The notes under the pieces are model-generated. The model ran no database searches. It saw nothing but the letters and a program-made list of their open reading frames with translations, and was not told the origin of the DNA. From an uncultured Rhodospirillaceae bacterium (GTDB lineage: Bacteria > Pseudomonadota > Alphaproteobacteria > UBA8366 > GCA-2717185), in the NCBI GenBank assembly GCA_913044215.1, contig CAJWOT010000004.1, positions 1 through 44,743 of the forward strand: 44,743 nucleotides of DNA. The letters run 5' to 3'. The stretch's first letter is position 1, and every line of letters begins with the position of its first letter. The position numbers and the translations under genes are program-made. Below, piece after piece: positions 15,629 to 24,362 of this stretch.

Positions 15629-16639
15629 CTATCCTGTGCGCGCGGCCCGCCCCATCGGTGGGTGACGGTTCCAGATCAGGCCCGGCGATGCGGGGTGGCC
15701 GGCCGCCACGATCCCATCCACGAACGCCTCGTCTTCCGCCGTGAAGGTGTGTTTCAGCGCACAGAGATAGGCCTTCCACTGCGCCGGGGTGCACGGGCCG
15801 GCGATGACGCTTGTCACGACCCGGTTGTTCAACACCCACAGCACGGCGAAGTCCGCGGGCGTCATGCCGCGCTTCGCCGCGTGTTTGCAGATCTTTCCCA
15901 CCGCGGCGAAGGTTTCCTTCCGCATGTCGCGGTTCAACACGCTGCCGTCGCCCCGTGCAACGCGGCTGCCCTTCGGCGGCGCCTTCTTGGGGTCGTGCTT
16001 TCCGGTCAGCACGCCGCGGGCCAGCGGGGAGAAGGGCGCGACGCCGATACTGAAATATTCGCAAGCCGGCAGGTGATCGTTTTCCGGCATTAGCATTGCC
16101 AGATTGTACATCGACTGGCTGACGACGGGACGCGGCACGCCGAGTTGATCGCACTGGCGAATGATCTCTGCCACTTCCCAGCCATAATGGTTGGAGCCCC
16201 CCCAATAGAACGCCTTCCCGCTGGCGATTATGTCACCCATCGCCGCGACGCTCTCGCCGATCGGCGTATCCCGATCGCTATGGTGCATGTAGTGGATGTC
16301 GACATAATCGGTGCCGAGGCGTGCCAGGCCGCCGTCGATCGCCTCCATCATCCAACTCCGCGACAGGCCGCACTTGCGTTCCGGCGGCCCGTCCTGCTGA
16401 CCAACCTTCGTGGCCAGTACCCAAGCCGCCCAATCCTTTTTAATCAGCTTACCGACAATCTTTTCCGAGGCACCGTTCGAATAGGCATCCGCGGTATCGA
16501 TGAAATTGACCTGATTGACCCGCGCCGTATCGACGACCTTGCGGGCCGTTGCATCGCTCATCTTCGCGCCGAAATCCATCTTGCCGAGGCAGATCTGCGA
16601 AACCCGCAGCCCGCTATTGCCGAGATAGCGAAAATCCAT
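15629..16639 (-). CDS. Aldo/keto reductase
   Basis: A 336-residue TIM-barrel oxidoreductase beginning M-D-F-R-Y-L-G-N-S-G-L-R-V-S. The catalytic tetrad is visible: Asp and Tyr in D-T-A-D-A-Y, Lys in A-T-K-V-G, His in I-H-Y-M-H-H-S-D. The late segment matches the cofactor-binding loop of the family. It reduces carbonyl groups with NADPH; the family branch resembles the K-channel beta-subunit/YajO-like group. The start at 16637-16639 has AGGA upstream; a longer in-frame reading to 16846 has no support. It is the first gene of a minus-strand set AKR, VOC, aldolase-like, TauD, UGSC. Confidence 0.91.
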   Translation of the reverse strand: MDFRYLGNSGLRVSQICLGKMDFGAKMSDATARKVVDTARVNQVNFIDTADAYSNGASEKIVGKLIKKDWAAWVLATKVGQQDGPPERKCGLSRSWMMEAIDGGLARLGTDYVDIHYMHHSDRDTPIGESVAAMGDIIASGKAFYWGGSNHYGWEVAEIIRQCDQLGVPRPVVSQSMYNLAMLMPENDHLPACEYFSIGVAPFSPLARGVLTGKHDPKKAPPKGSRVARGDGSVLNRDMRKETFAAVGKICKHAAKRGMTPADFAVLWVLNNRVVTSVIAGPCTPAQWKAYLCALKHTFTAEDEAFVDGIVAAGHPASPGLIWNRHPPMGRAARTG

Positions 16640-16730
16640 CGGCAATTCCTTTCCTATGGTGCGATCGCCCGCTTCACAAATGAGCCCGCACCCCGGGAAG
16701 TGGGACGGGTTGCGGGCAAAGAGCGCCTGA

Positions 16731-16883
16731 TCAGTAGCGCGCGCTAATACAGCGGATCTTACGTTTGCCGACATACTCGATGCGGACAAGGAAGCAGGCC
16801 GTGATGGGTTTATTGTCTGCCACCAGCCACAGGGTGTTGACCGCATAGGCGGTGCGGATGCGGCAAATCGTCCGAACGTCGTT
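16731..16883 (-). other. Short unexplained open frame in the 327-nt intergenic region
   Basis: Between the aldo/keto reductase and the class V aminotransferase a 50-codon frame, bounded by TAG and TGA, reads A-Y-A-V-N-T-L-W-L-V-A-D-N-K-P and later V-R-I-E-Y-V-G-K-R-K-I-R-C. The composition looks protein-like, but there is no ATG/GTG start at its head and no ribosome binding site. It may be the remnant of a lost gene. The remaining intergenic DNA should hold the two divergent promoters. Confidence 0.25.
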
Positions 16884-16966
16884 CTATTCCGCCTCCGCCT
16901 CTTGTCCGGTGCGGTTGGAATGAATAATCAAAGGCCAAATCGCAAAAGATCGGCACAGGAGCGGAG

Positions 16967-18112
16967 ATGCCAGGAATAAATCCCGAGGTCGATCCCGATG
17001 GGCTGCTGGAATACTCAGTCGTCTTTACGGATCGCTCGCTGAACCACATGTCGCAAACCTTCCAGGAGGTCATGCGCGACATCTCATTGATCCTGAAACA
17101 GGTTTATAACTCCAAGTCCGTTGCGCTCGTACCAGGCGGCGGCACCTACGGCATGGAAGCCGTCGCACGGCAATTCGCTACCGACAGGAAATGCCTCGTC
17201 ATTCGCAATGGCTGGTTCAGCTTCCGCTGGAGCCAGATTCTGGAAACCGGGAACATTCCCTCAGAAACCATCGTCCTGAAAGCGCGGCCGGTCGACAATG
17301 GCCGTCAGGCCGCCTTCGCGCCCGTCCCAATCGACGAAGCTGTGGCGGCGATCAAATCAGAGCGGCCGGAAGTGGTCTTCGCACCGCATGTCGAGACCTC
17401 GTCCGGCATGATCCTGCCGACCAACTATATGCGCAGCCTCGCCGAGGCGGTGCACGAAGTCGGCGGATTGTTCGTGCTCGACTGCATCGCTTCGGGGGCG
17501 ATCTGGGTCGATATGGAAAACGCCGGTGTCGATATCCTGATCAGCGCCCCTCAGAAGGGCTGGAGCGCCTCGCCCTGCTGCGGCGTCGTGATGATGAGCG
17601 GCAATGCCCGCGCGGCAATCGAAAACACGGCCAGCACCAGCTTCGCCTGCAATCTCAAGCAATGGCTCGAGATCATGGAGGTCTATGAAGGCGGTGGGCA
17701 CGCCTATCACGCCACCATGCCGACGGACGGCATCTTGACCTTCCGCGATGCAATGTCCGAGACCGGCGAATACGGCTTCGAAAAGGTTCGTGCCGAACAA
17801 CAGGAACTGGGAGACCGGGTCCGAAGACTGCTTGCAGAGAAAGGCTTCAAGAGTGTCGCGGCGGAGGGGTACCAGGCGCCGGGGGTCGTCGTGTGCTACA
17901 CTGATGACGGTGATATACAGAACGGCAAGAAGTTCGCCGCTGCGGGCCTGCAAATCGCCGCCGGGGTTCCGTTGCGCTGCGACGAGCCGGACGATTTCCA
18001 AACCTTCCGTCTCGGCCTGTTCGGCCTCGACAAGCTGCACAATATCGATCGTTCGGTGGCGAGCCTCGCCGGCGCTCTGGACGCTGTCACCGGGGAAACG
18101 AACGTCCGCTAG
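16967..18112 (+). CDS. Class V aminotransferase (alanine-glyoxylate / serine-pyruvate type)
   Basis: A 381-residue fold-type I PLP enzyme. L-V-P-G-G-G-T-Y-G-M-E-A near residue 55 binds the cofactor phosphate, H-V-E-T-S-S-G near 143 and F-V-L-D-C-I-A-S near 168 stack on and hold the ring, and I-S-A-P-Q-K-G-W-S-A near 190 carries the Schiff-base lysine. Relatives transaminate alanine, serine or related substrates with glyoxylate or pyruvate; some are aspartate/glycine specific. AGGAG lies 5 nt upstream of the ATG. It is divergent from the five-gene set and its stop overlaps that of the convergent MFS pseudogene. Confidence 0.9.
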   Translation: MPGINPEVDPDGLLEYSVVFTDRSLNHMSQTFQEVMRDISLILKQVYNSKSVALVPGGGTYGMEAVARQFATDRKCLVIRNGWFSFRWSQILETGNIPSETIVLKARPVDNGRQAAFAPVPIDEAVAAIKSERPEVVFAPHVETSSGMILPTNYMRSLAEAVHEVGGLFVLDCIASGAIWVDMENAGVDILISAPQKGWSASPCCGVVMMSGNARAAIENTASTSFACNLKQWLEIMEVYEGGGHAYHATMPTDGILTFRDAMSETGEYGFEKVRAEQQELGDRVRRLLAEKGFKSVAAEGYQAPGVVVCYTDDGDIQNGKKFAAAGLQIAAGVPLRCDEPDDFQTFRLGLFGLDKLHNIDRSVASLAGALDAVTGETNVR

Positions 18113-19251
18113 CCTTGCGGATCGCGTTGCAACACCGCGAGCCCGCCACCGGCAAGGAGCAGCAGGCCGGATACCCATAGCACACCGTCGCTGGTGCCCA
18201 GCAGATCTGCAGCCCATCCGCCAAGTATGGGCCCGACCGTCTGGCCAAGTTCGAATGCGATGGTGAAGTAGCCGATCCATTTGGGCTACGCCTCCGGCTT
18301 GCGAGCCAGCCGGACGATGTACGTCGTCGACACGACGACCACGAGAAATGTGCTGCAAAACAAGACGAACGAGAGAAACAGCATGATGAAGCCCCCGTCG
18401 ATCAGGGGCAGCAGCGCGGCAACGCCGGTCGTACTCGTAATCACGTCAAGCGAGCGCGCGTTCCCGGCGGCCAAAGCCAAAACGACGCGACCGACATGAT
18501 GCCGAGCGCCATCCAAAAGAGACTTGCCTGAAAGGCAAATCCGCCGCCCTCGCGTACCGACGCGATGATGAAGGTCATGTAGCCGATATAGCCCGCAGCA
18601 TAACAGGTTTAGGACACCATTGCCGGCGTAAGCAAAACCGTGCCGCTGCCTGTGGTCTGATTCCCGCGGCTCTCCGCACCGCGCGTCCGCCGCACGGCAA
18701 GGGCCGCGATGCCGGAGCAGACCGAGCAGGCGACCCCAGCCCGATCCAGGCGGACGGCCAGGTGGCGGCCTCCTCCCGCAGCAATGGCGGAACGATCGCA
18801 CCGGCGAGAAAGATACCGACGCCGGGACCCGTATAGAAGACCCCAATCCCCACGGGCGCGCGCCCGCCTAGGCCGGAGGCGACCTCCGTATCCAGCACCC
18901 CGCCCGCTAAGAATGCAAGCGCTCCCGCGATTCCGGGCAGGAGGCGCAGGACAAGCAGCAGCCCGAAATCCGTTGCGAATGCCGTTCCGAGCACCGCCAG
19001 TCCCGACGCCACAGCACCGGCGATGAAGACCGCGGCGGTCCCGCGACGCGCATCACACGGGCCGCTGCCATCGCGCCGATCAGGTAGCCCGCCGCATTCG
19101 CCGCGTTGAGTGCGCCGGCCTCGACTTAGCTCCACGCGAAGCTCCCCAGCATTGCCGGCAAGACGAGGACGTAGGGGAACCGGCTCAGCCCGACGGCCAC
19201 CGCGGCGTTTAAGCCGAGTGCGAAGCAAATGAAGTAGGGACGTGAACCCAT
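18109..19251 (-). pseudogene. Decayed MFS transporter (YbfB/YjiJ type)
   Basis: Pieces of one transporter lie in successive frames. N-terminal M-G-S-R-P-Y-F-I-C-F-A-L-G and F-P-Y-V-L-V-L-P-A-M are cut by TAA (19126-19128), after which A-G-A-L-N-A-A-N-A-A-G-Y-L-I-G continues in frame. A shift follows before G-L-L-L-V-L-R-L-L-P-G-I-A-G-A-L and G-V-F-Y-T-G-P-G-V-G-I-F, and another before S-F-V-L-F-C-S-T-F-L-V-V-V and the end at 18109. The order and motifs match YbfB/YjiJ-family MFS proteins. The first stop is TAA and there are at least two frameshifts, so this is a dead gene and not a recoding case. Confidence 0.82.
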
Positions 19252-19364
19252 CGCGTGAACCCAGCCTGAGGATCCGGCACGCCAACACAACCGCCAGCCC
19301 TCTTGCGCTTCAGGACGGTTCCGGTTCTTGTGGGGGCAAGAAGAACCAAGGGAAAGGACGCCCC

Positions 19365-20249
19365 ATGACCGATCTCGATACCGGCCTGAACGTCTGGCAG
19401 ATGACCAGCAATCACAACCGGATGATCGACCTGCAGGAGGATACCTCGGCACCGCAGGACGGGCCGGTGGAGTTGGCCTATTTCGGCAGCTCCGCCTTCC
19501 GTATCACCTCGCCGCGCGGCGTCAGCGTGATGATCGATCCGTGGCGCAACCACCCGTCACGACGCTGGGACTGGTATTTCCACGACTTCCCCATCGTGCC
19601 GGTCGATATCGGCACATCGACGCACGCCCATTTCGACCACGACGCGCTGCACCGGCTCGACGCGCATGTCCTGCTCGACCGTCTGATCGGCATGTACAGG
19701 TTCGGCGACATGACTATATACGGCCTCGCCGACAAGCATGCGGTTGACTCGACGTGCGCCATCTACGACTACAAGAAAATCCATAAGCGCTTCCACGGCA
19801 CGGACATCGAGCCGCCCGACAACCCGCGGTCCTGGGACCACTGCCTGATCGTCGTCGAGACCGGCGGCATGCGAATCGTCCATTGGGGCGACAACCGCCA
19901 CAACCCGCCGGAGAATATCTGGAAGGCGCTGGGTAATATCGACATCGCGCTGCTGCCGATCGACGGCTCGCAGCATGTCATGGGCCATGTGCACGCCGAA
20001 TCGATCATCGACCGGCTCAAGCCGCGAGTGATCGTGCCGCATCACTACTACATCTGGGACGTGTTGCAGCGGCAGAGCACGCTGCAGGTCGCCGATGGCT
20101 GGGTGAATAGCCAAGAGGAAGTCGAGCGCATCGCCGGCCCATCCCGGATCTACGAGATCAAGGCGATGGACAAGATGGAACAGGTCGTCCACTTCTTCGG
20201 CGACAATGTCGCCTTCGACAAGGACGCGTGGATGAAGAACGGCCGCTAG
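19365..20249 (+). CDS. MBL-fold metal-dependent hydrolase (UlaG-like)
   Basis: A 294-residue metallo-beta-lactamase-fold protein. The metal motif T-H-A-H-F-D-H-D near residue 81 is H-x-H-x-D-H; later ligands are H-W-G-D-N near 171 and I-V-P-H-H-Y-Y near 224. F-G-S-S-A-F-R-I-T and M-I-D-P-W at the N-terminus match UlaG-like lactonases and RNase Z-like relatives. The ATG at 19365 has GGAAAGGA upstream; the longer reading from 19242 has no start signal. It hydrolyses an ester, lactone or phosphodiester bond that cannot be specified. Its neighbours on both sides are pseudogenes. Confidence 0.88.
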   Translation: MTDLDTGLNVWQMTSNHNRMIDLQEDTSAPQDGPVELAYFGSSAFRITSPRGVSVMIDPWRNHPSRRWDWYFHDFPIVPVDIGTSTHAHFDHDALHRLDAHVLLDRLIGMYRFGDMTIYGLADKHAVDSTCAIYDYKKIHKRFHGTDIEPPDNPRSWDHCLIVVETGGMRIVHWGDNRHNPPENIWKALGNIDIALLPIDGSQHVMGHVHAESIIDRLKPRVIVPHHYYIWDVLQRQSTLQVADGWVNSQEEVERIAGPSRIYEIKAMDKMEQVVHFFGDNVAFDKDAWMKNGR

Positions 20250-20265
20250 CGTCCCGCAAGGCGCG

Positions 20266-20822
20266 TCAATTCATCGCGTCCGCGGCGTGCAGCCTGATCG
20301 CGGCGCCCACCGTCGTGGCGCGCCGCTTTAGCTCTCCGTCGATCATTTTGCGGTTGGCTGCCGTAAAACGGCGGATCGGTCCCGTCGCGCCGAAGCTGAA
20401 GGTCGCGCCGATATTGCCGATGCGGATCGGCGCCGCGACGCTGAAGTCGCCCATCTCGATCTCTTACACGCATTCCGCATAATCGCGTGCCTGGAGCGTC
20501 TCGAACTCCACGTGCAGCTCGTCAGCCGCAATTTAGGTGTGTTCTGTGCAGGCCTTCAGCGGCCCGGCCACGATATCGTCGCGAAAGCTTTCCTCGGGAA
20601 AGACCGCGATCGCCTTGGAGCAAGAGCAGGCGTGCATCGGCCAGCAGCCTTGCCCCAGATGGAAATATGCACGCGCCGGATCACCGGGCGTTTCCACATG
20701 AATAACCTCAAATTCCTTGTTGAGGAAGCGGTAAAGGCGCCGTGCGCGAAGCTGCTCCGGGACCAGGTAACAAGCCGCCCGGGCCGCGTTGCTAAATCTG
20801 GAATGGAGATTGAGTGCGATCC
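20266..20822 (-). pseudogene. IclR-family regulator remnant (effector domain)
   Basis: In one frame the sequence reads Y-L-V-P-E-Q-L-R-A-R-R, then A-C-S-C-S-K-A-I-A-V-F-P-E-E, V-A-G-P-L-K-A-C-T-E-H-T, TAA, A-A-D-E-L-H-V-E-F-E-T-L, another TAA, and finally D-F-S-V-A-A-P-I-R-I-G-N-I-G-A-T-F-S-F. This is the IclR ligand-binding domain to its normal C-terminus. Two in-frame TAA stops and the missing HTH domain make it non-functional. The 5' end stops at the fragment of the acyltransferase gene, which points to a deletion junction near 20823. Confidence 0.78.
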
Positions 20823-21480
20823 GATTTGGCGCAAATAGGCCGTTCTGGTACCTGAGCTACGAAGCAACCTATTACCCGCTTTTCGGTAACGCTGCCTTCA
20901 CAAAAGGGCTGATCGCACCGATCCTAATCACCAACCCGGCCGTCCTACTGCTGCCGATACGGCTAGCCGGGATTGTCGTTTACAACGGCTCACCGAAGCC
21001 ACCGCAGCACCGACGATAACGCTTTGGATTTTGGTCCTGGCACCGCCGGTTCTGTACATCGCCTTTCTAGCCTTGCGGGTCCCGCCGTTCTTTCTGGAAC
21101 TCACACACCAATTGCTAGGCAGCGACATCGTCAACGGGCGACCATAGTTTTCCAATAAATTCGCATGCAAATGGATCTTCGGCGCTAAGGTCGGGCTTCA
21201 TCTAATAGGCGTTGCCTGATTGGTGCAGGTTCCGGCCCGAAACACACCTTAGCCACGCCCGAACCGACACAGTTTTCAGCCTTTATCCGCTGGGGCACCG
21301 GGGACAGCTTCTCAATTTATCTCGCCCACTATCCGGGCCAACAATTGATCGATCCCGTGATGCTGGAAGCGATAGCCCGGTTGTTAAACGATACCGTGTT
21401 TCTGAGTCTTGTTCTTGTCATATGCTTTTTGTTCGCGCACTATTTCAAGCGGCCGAACGGTAACCTGCACATAACGCTCG
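20823..21480 (+). pseudogene. Acyltransferase 3 (OafA/YrhL-type) remnant
   Basis: The fragment N-R-P-F-W-Y-L-S-Y-E-A-T-Y-Y-P-L-F-G (about 20835-20890) matches the conserved W-S-L-S-Y-E-x-x-Y-Y region of membrane acyltransferases. L-L-L-P-I-R-L-A-G-I-V-V-Y, L-Y-I-A-F-L-A-L-R-V and S-F-S-I-Y-L-A-H-Y-P (about 21300-21340) follow in shifting frames, in the order expected for that family, ending with F-K-R-P-N-G. The N-terminal third is missing and stops interrupt the rest. The region is visibly less GC-rich than its surroundings. Confidence 0.7.
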
Positions 21481-21548
21481 CGCTCTTACTACGGGGTCAG
21501 AACAAGAGCGCAAGCCGCGCCGAATCAAATACCGTCCCGCAGGTCGGG

Positions 21549-22478
21549 TTAGCTATCAAGCCGTGCCAGGTACTGCCTGACGAAATCGCACCCCACCGAT
21601 TCCGCATAGGCATCAATCAGCCGTTGTGTGACCGGACCGGGTACCGCGCCGCTGCCAATCGCAGCACCGTTCACCGAGCGCACACTGCAGAGGCATAGGC
21701 TGGTCGAGGTTAGGAAAATTTCGTCCGCACTCATCGCATCGAACGGATCCAGATCCATCTCCTCGCAGGGGATGCCAAGCTCCGCCGCTAGCTCCATCAC
21801 CATTGCACGACTGATGCCCGGCAGGACGAACTGTTCACGCGGGGTCTGCAACGCGCCGTCGCGCACCAGGAAGATGTTCGAGCCCATTGCCTCGCAGAGA
21901 TTGCCGTTCACATCCAGCAGCATCGGCCAATTCTCCGGGTTAGCCGCCTTGGCCTCCATGTCGGCCATGATCAGGTTCAGGTAGTTGTGCGTCTTGGCAC
22001 GCGGTGAAAGGCTGTCCGGGGACGTTCGGCGCACGGAGGAAAGCACCAAATCGATGCCGTCGCGGTAGATGCGCGCGCGCTTGCCGAAGGGCAGCGGCGT
22101 CGCCTCAACGATCACCGTCGGACCGGCATGTTCGATCTCCGACGGGTCGATCCCGTCAATGCCGCGGCTGACCCGCTGCGCGATCCAGTAATCGTCGCCG
22201 TGCCCGCGCATATGCTCGTTGCGCCGCGTCACCTCCTCGCTGATCTCAATCATCTCGTTGGCGCTGACACCCGGGTCGATCTGCAAGTAGTTGAGCGAAC
22301 GGTAGAAGCGCTCGATATGCTCGCGCAGCTTAAAGGGCGTGCCGTTGAAGGTCCGCGTCATGTCGAACGCCGCGTCGCCGAGCCGGAAGCCGCGGTCGCG
22401 GAACGAAATCATCACCTGGTCTTCAGGAACGTAGTCGCCGTTGAAATAGGCGATGCGCTGGTTCGACAGGGCGGGCAT
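21549..22478 (-). CDS. Class IV aminotransferase (branched-chain / D-amino-acid transaminase type)
   Basis: A 309-residue fold-type IV PLP enzyme. F-N-G-D-Y-V-P-E-D and F-R-D-R-G-F-R-L-G-D begin the small domain; S-P-R-A-K-T-H-N-Y-L-N near residue 165 contains the Schiff-base lysine, and L-C-E-A-M-G-S-N-I-F near 195 the cofactor-binding Glu. F-L-T-S-T-S-L-C-L near 260 binds phosphate. The group includes branched-chain aminotransferases, D-amino-acid transaminases and amine (R)-transaminases; the specificity loops do not settle it. GAGGAG precedes the ATG. It follows the hydantoinase/oxoprolinase genes on the same strand after a 190-nt gap. Confidence 0.91.
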   Translation of the reverse strand: MPALSNQRIAYFNGDYVPEDQVMISFRDRGFRLGDAAFDMTRTFNGTPFKLREHIERFYRSLNYLQIDPGVSANEMIEISEEVTRRNEHMRGHGDDYWIAQRVSRGIDGIDPSEIEHAGPTVIVEATPLPFGKRARIYRDGIDLVLSSVRRTSPDSLSPRAKTHNYLNLIMADMEAKAANPENWPMLLDVNGNLCEAMGSNIFLVRDGALQTPREQFVLPGISRAMVMELAAELGIPCEEMDLDPFDAMSADEIFLTSTSLCLCSVRSVNGAAIGSGAVPGPVTQRLIDAYAESVGCDFVRQYLARLDS

Positions 22479-22615
22479 GACGGACTCCTCGGTTGGTTGA
22501 GGCGAGAAGTCTAGCAGGCTTTGGCGGTGAATACCCAGTTTGTCATGGTGGACAAGGCGTGTTGCGCCGCAGATTCAGTATCCGGAACAACTATGAAATT
22601 TCGATGGCGCCTGGG

Positions 22616-22634
22616 CCCCGGATCACGTCCGGGG
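22616..22634. repeat. CCCCGGA/TCCGGGG intergenic hairpin repeat
   Basis: A perfect 7-bp inverted repeat with loop TCACG, flanked by GGGCC and GTGACAG. Elements of this form (CCCCGGATCA-GTCCGGGGTGAC) are scattered between genes in many alphaproteobacteria as REP-like sequences. Here it lies 36 nt after the stop of the last hydantoinase gene, where it could also slow transcription. Only one copy is visible in this window. Confidence 0.6.
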
Positions 22635-22670
22635 TGACAGTGTGGCAATGCCGCAGCGGGTCTGTGCCCC

Positions 22671-24350
22671 CTACTCCGCCGCGACGTCCGCCATGTCCAG
22701 CCCGTAGACGTCGCGTGCCGCTTTCTCGCTGATCCGGCCGCAGGCGAGGTCGTCGCGGACCGCGGCGCATTCGCGAAGCTTGGGGTCGCCATAGCCGCCG
22801 CCGCCGGAGATTTCGATGACGAAGCGGTCGCCCTTGCGGCATTGGATGTTGGAGGCGCCGGGATAGCGGATTTCCTCGCCGTCGCGGATCAGGGTGAAGG
22901 CGACGAAGCTGCCGTCATAGCCGCCCGCGAGGCCCCAGGGCGTGTTGTTGTGACGGTCGCTGTTGGTGCTGATCAGCACGTCGTCACCCAGGATGTCATA
23001 GACCCGGCGCGCGCCGAGACCGCCGCGCTGCGCGCCCGGCCCACCGCTATCGGTGATCAGGGAATATTCCGCGATCCGCACGAAATCCGTGTCCATCTCG
23101 ATCGCCTCGGTCGGCGTGTTGCCGGTATTGCTCAGCATCTGGGCCACCACTTCCGCACCGTCGTTCGACGGGCCCGCCCCGTTGCCGCCCATGATGATCT
23201 CCGCGAACATCTGGTAGCCCTCCGGACCACGCTGGCTCATTGTCACCGTGTTGGTCGTATCGGCGCCGGCGGCGGAAAACAGCTCGGGCGCCGCTTCGGC
23301 AAGCGCCCGCTTAACCGCCGAGGCGGCGCGGTAGGAGGCCGACATGCGGCCGCGCACCGGGGCCGGACGGTGTGGGTCGAGCATCGTGCCCTTGCGGGTC
23401 GTAATATCGATCGGGCGATAGATGCCGTCATTGGTCGGCACGCCGGCGCCGGCGAGCTGGCCGAACACGGTCAGCACGGCGGAATGGGTCGAGGCGACCG
23501 GGTTGTTGACCGGCCAGGAGACCTGCGGGTCGCTATCGGAGAAATCGACCATGGCGCTGTCGCCGTCGATCTTCACCTTGGCACGGATCACCGGCTGCGG
23601 GCTGTTCAGCTTCTGCCCGTCGAGCTTGTCCTCGGCGTAATACTCGCCGTCCGGCAGTTTGGCGATGGTCTGGCGCAGCATCGTCTCGGAATAGTCCTGC
23701 AGCGCGCCCATGCATTGCGTCGTCAGCTCGAAACCGTAGCGGTCGAACAACGCCTGCATCAGCTCACGCCCGCGCATCACGGCGGAAATCTGCGCATGAA
23801 AATCGCCGATCACAATCTCCGGCAGGCGCACATTGGCGGCGATGATCTGCTCGACCGGGCCGTCGCCGAGATCCTTCTCAATGTCGATGCGCATGGTCGG
23901 CAGGATTAGCCCTTCCTGGAACAGCTCGGTCGCGTCCGCATTCGAGCCGGCGACCGCGCCGCCGACTTCCAGATGATGGCAGATGCTGCCAGCAAACGCG
24001 GCCAGTTTGCCCTCATGGAACACCGGCAGGATGAAGATGATGTCGTTTAGATGCTGCCCGTTCTCATACGGGTTGTTTGTGACGAAGGCGTCGGTCGGCC
24101 GCACCTTTTCCAGATCGTATTTGGCGCGGATGAAGGGCACCGCCGCGGCGAGCGAATTCATATGCATCGGGATCGCCTCGGCCTGGGCCACCGTGCGCGC
24201 CTGGGCATCCATGACGCAGGTCGAACAGTCCTTGGCCTCGCGCACGATGGAGGAATAGGCCGATAGCAGCAGGATGTCGCTCATCTCCTGCGCGATGGAT
24301 TTGAAGGCGCTGGTGATGACGTTGAAATCGGCCGGGTCGATCTTGCTCAT
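22671..24350 (-). CDS. hyuB: Hydantoinase B / oxoprolinase family protein (copy 2 of a tandem pair)
   Basis: A 559-residue HyuB-type subunit. It starts I-D-P-A-D-F-N-V-I-T-S-A-F-K-S-I, contains the E-A-K-D-C-S-T-C-V-M-D segment, and has the conserved T-N-N-P-Y-E-N-G-Q-H-L-N-D and G-S-I-C-H-H-L-E-V-G metal-site regions, ending with V-I-E-I-S-G-G-G-G-Y-G-D-P. With HyuA such subunits carry out ATP-dependent opening of hydantoin/5-oxoproline rings, or acetone/acetophenone carboxylation in related enzymes. It is very similar over its full length to the copy directly upstream, 12 nt away, indicating tandem duplication. Confidence 0.91.
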   Translation of the reverse strand: MSKIDPADFNVITSAFKSIAQEMSDILLLSAYSSIVREAKDCSTCVMDAQARTVAQAEAIPMHMNSLAAAVPFIRAKYDLEKVRPTDAFVTNNPYENGQHLNDIIFILPVFHEGKLAAFAGSICHHLEVGGAVAGSNADATELFQEGLILPTMRIDIEKDLGDGPVEQIIAANVRLPEIVIGDFHAQISAVMRGRELMQALFDRYGFELTTQCMGALQDYSETMLRQTIAKLPDGEYYAEDKLDGQKLNSPQPVIRAKVKIDGDSAMVDFSDSDPQVSWPVNNPVASTHSAVLTVFGQLAGAGVPTNDGIYRPIDITTRKGTMLDPHRPAPVRGRMSASYRAASAVKRALAEAAPELFSAAGADTTNTVTMSQRGPEGYQMFAEIIMGGNGAGPSNDGAEVVAQMLSNTGNTPTEAIEMDTDFVRIAEYSLITDSGGPGAQRGGLGARRVYDILGDDVLISTNSDRHNNTPWGLAGGYDGSFVAFTLIRDGEEIRYPGASNIQCRKGDRFVIEISGGGGYGDPKLRECAAVRDDLACGRISEKAARDVYGLDMADVAAE

Positions 24351-24362
24351 GGTCCTGCTCCG

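Noticed and set aside
18109-19251. Stop codons in the MFS remnant as further selenocysteine sites
   Set aside because: The first stop is TAA and at least two frameshifts are needed to join the pieces; no Cys is expected at the site.
20266-20822. IclR remnant as a recoded gene
   Set aside because: Both in-frame stops are TAA and the HTH domain is missing.
22842-23909. Long plus-strand frames opposite the hydantoinase genes (also 27002-28102)
   Set aside because: Low-complexity Arg/His/Gly-rich translations antisense to well-conserved genes.
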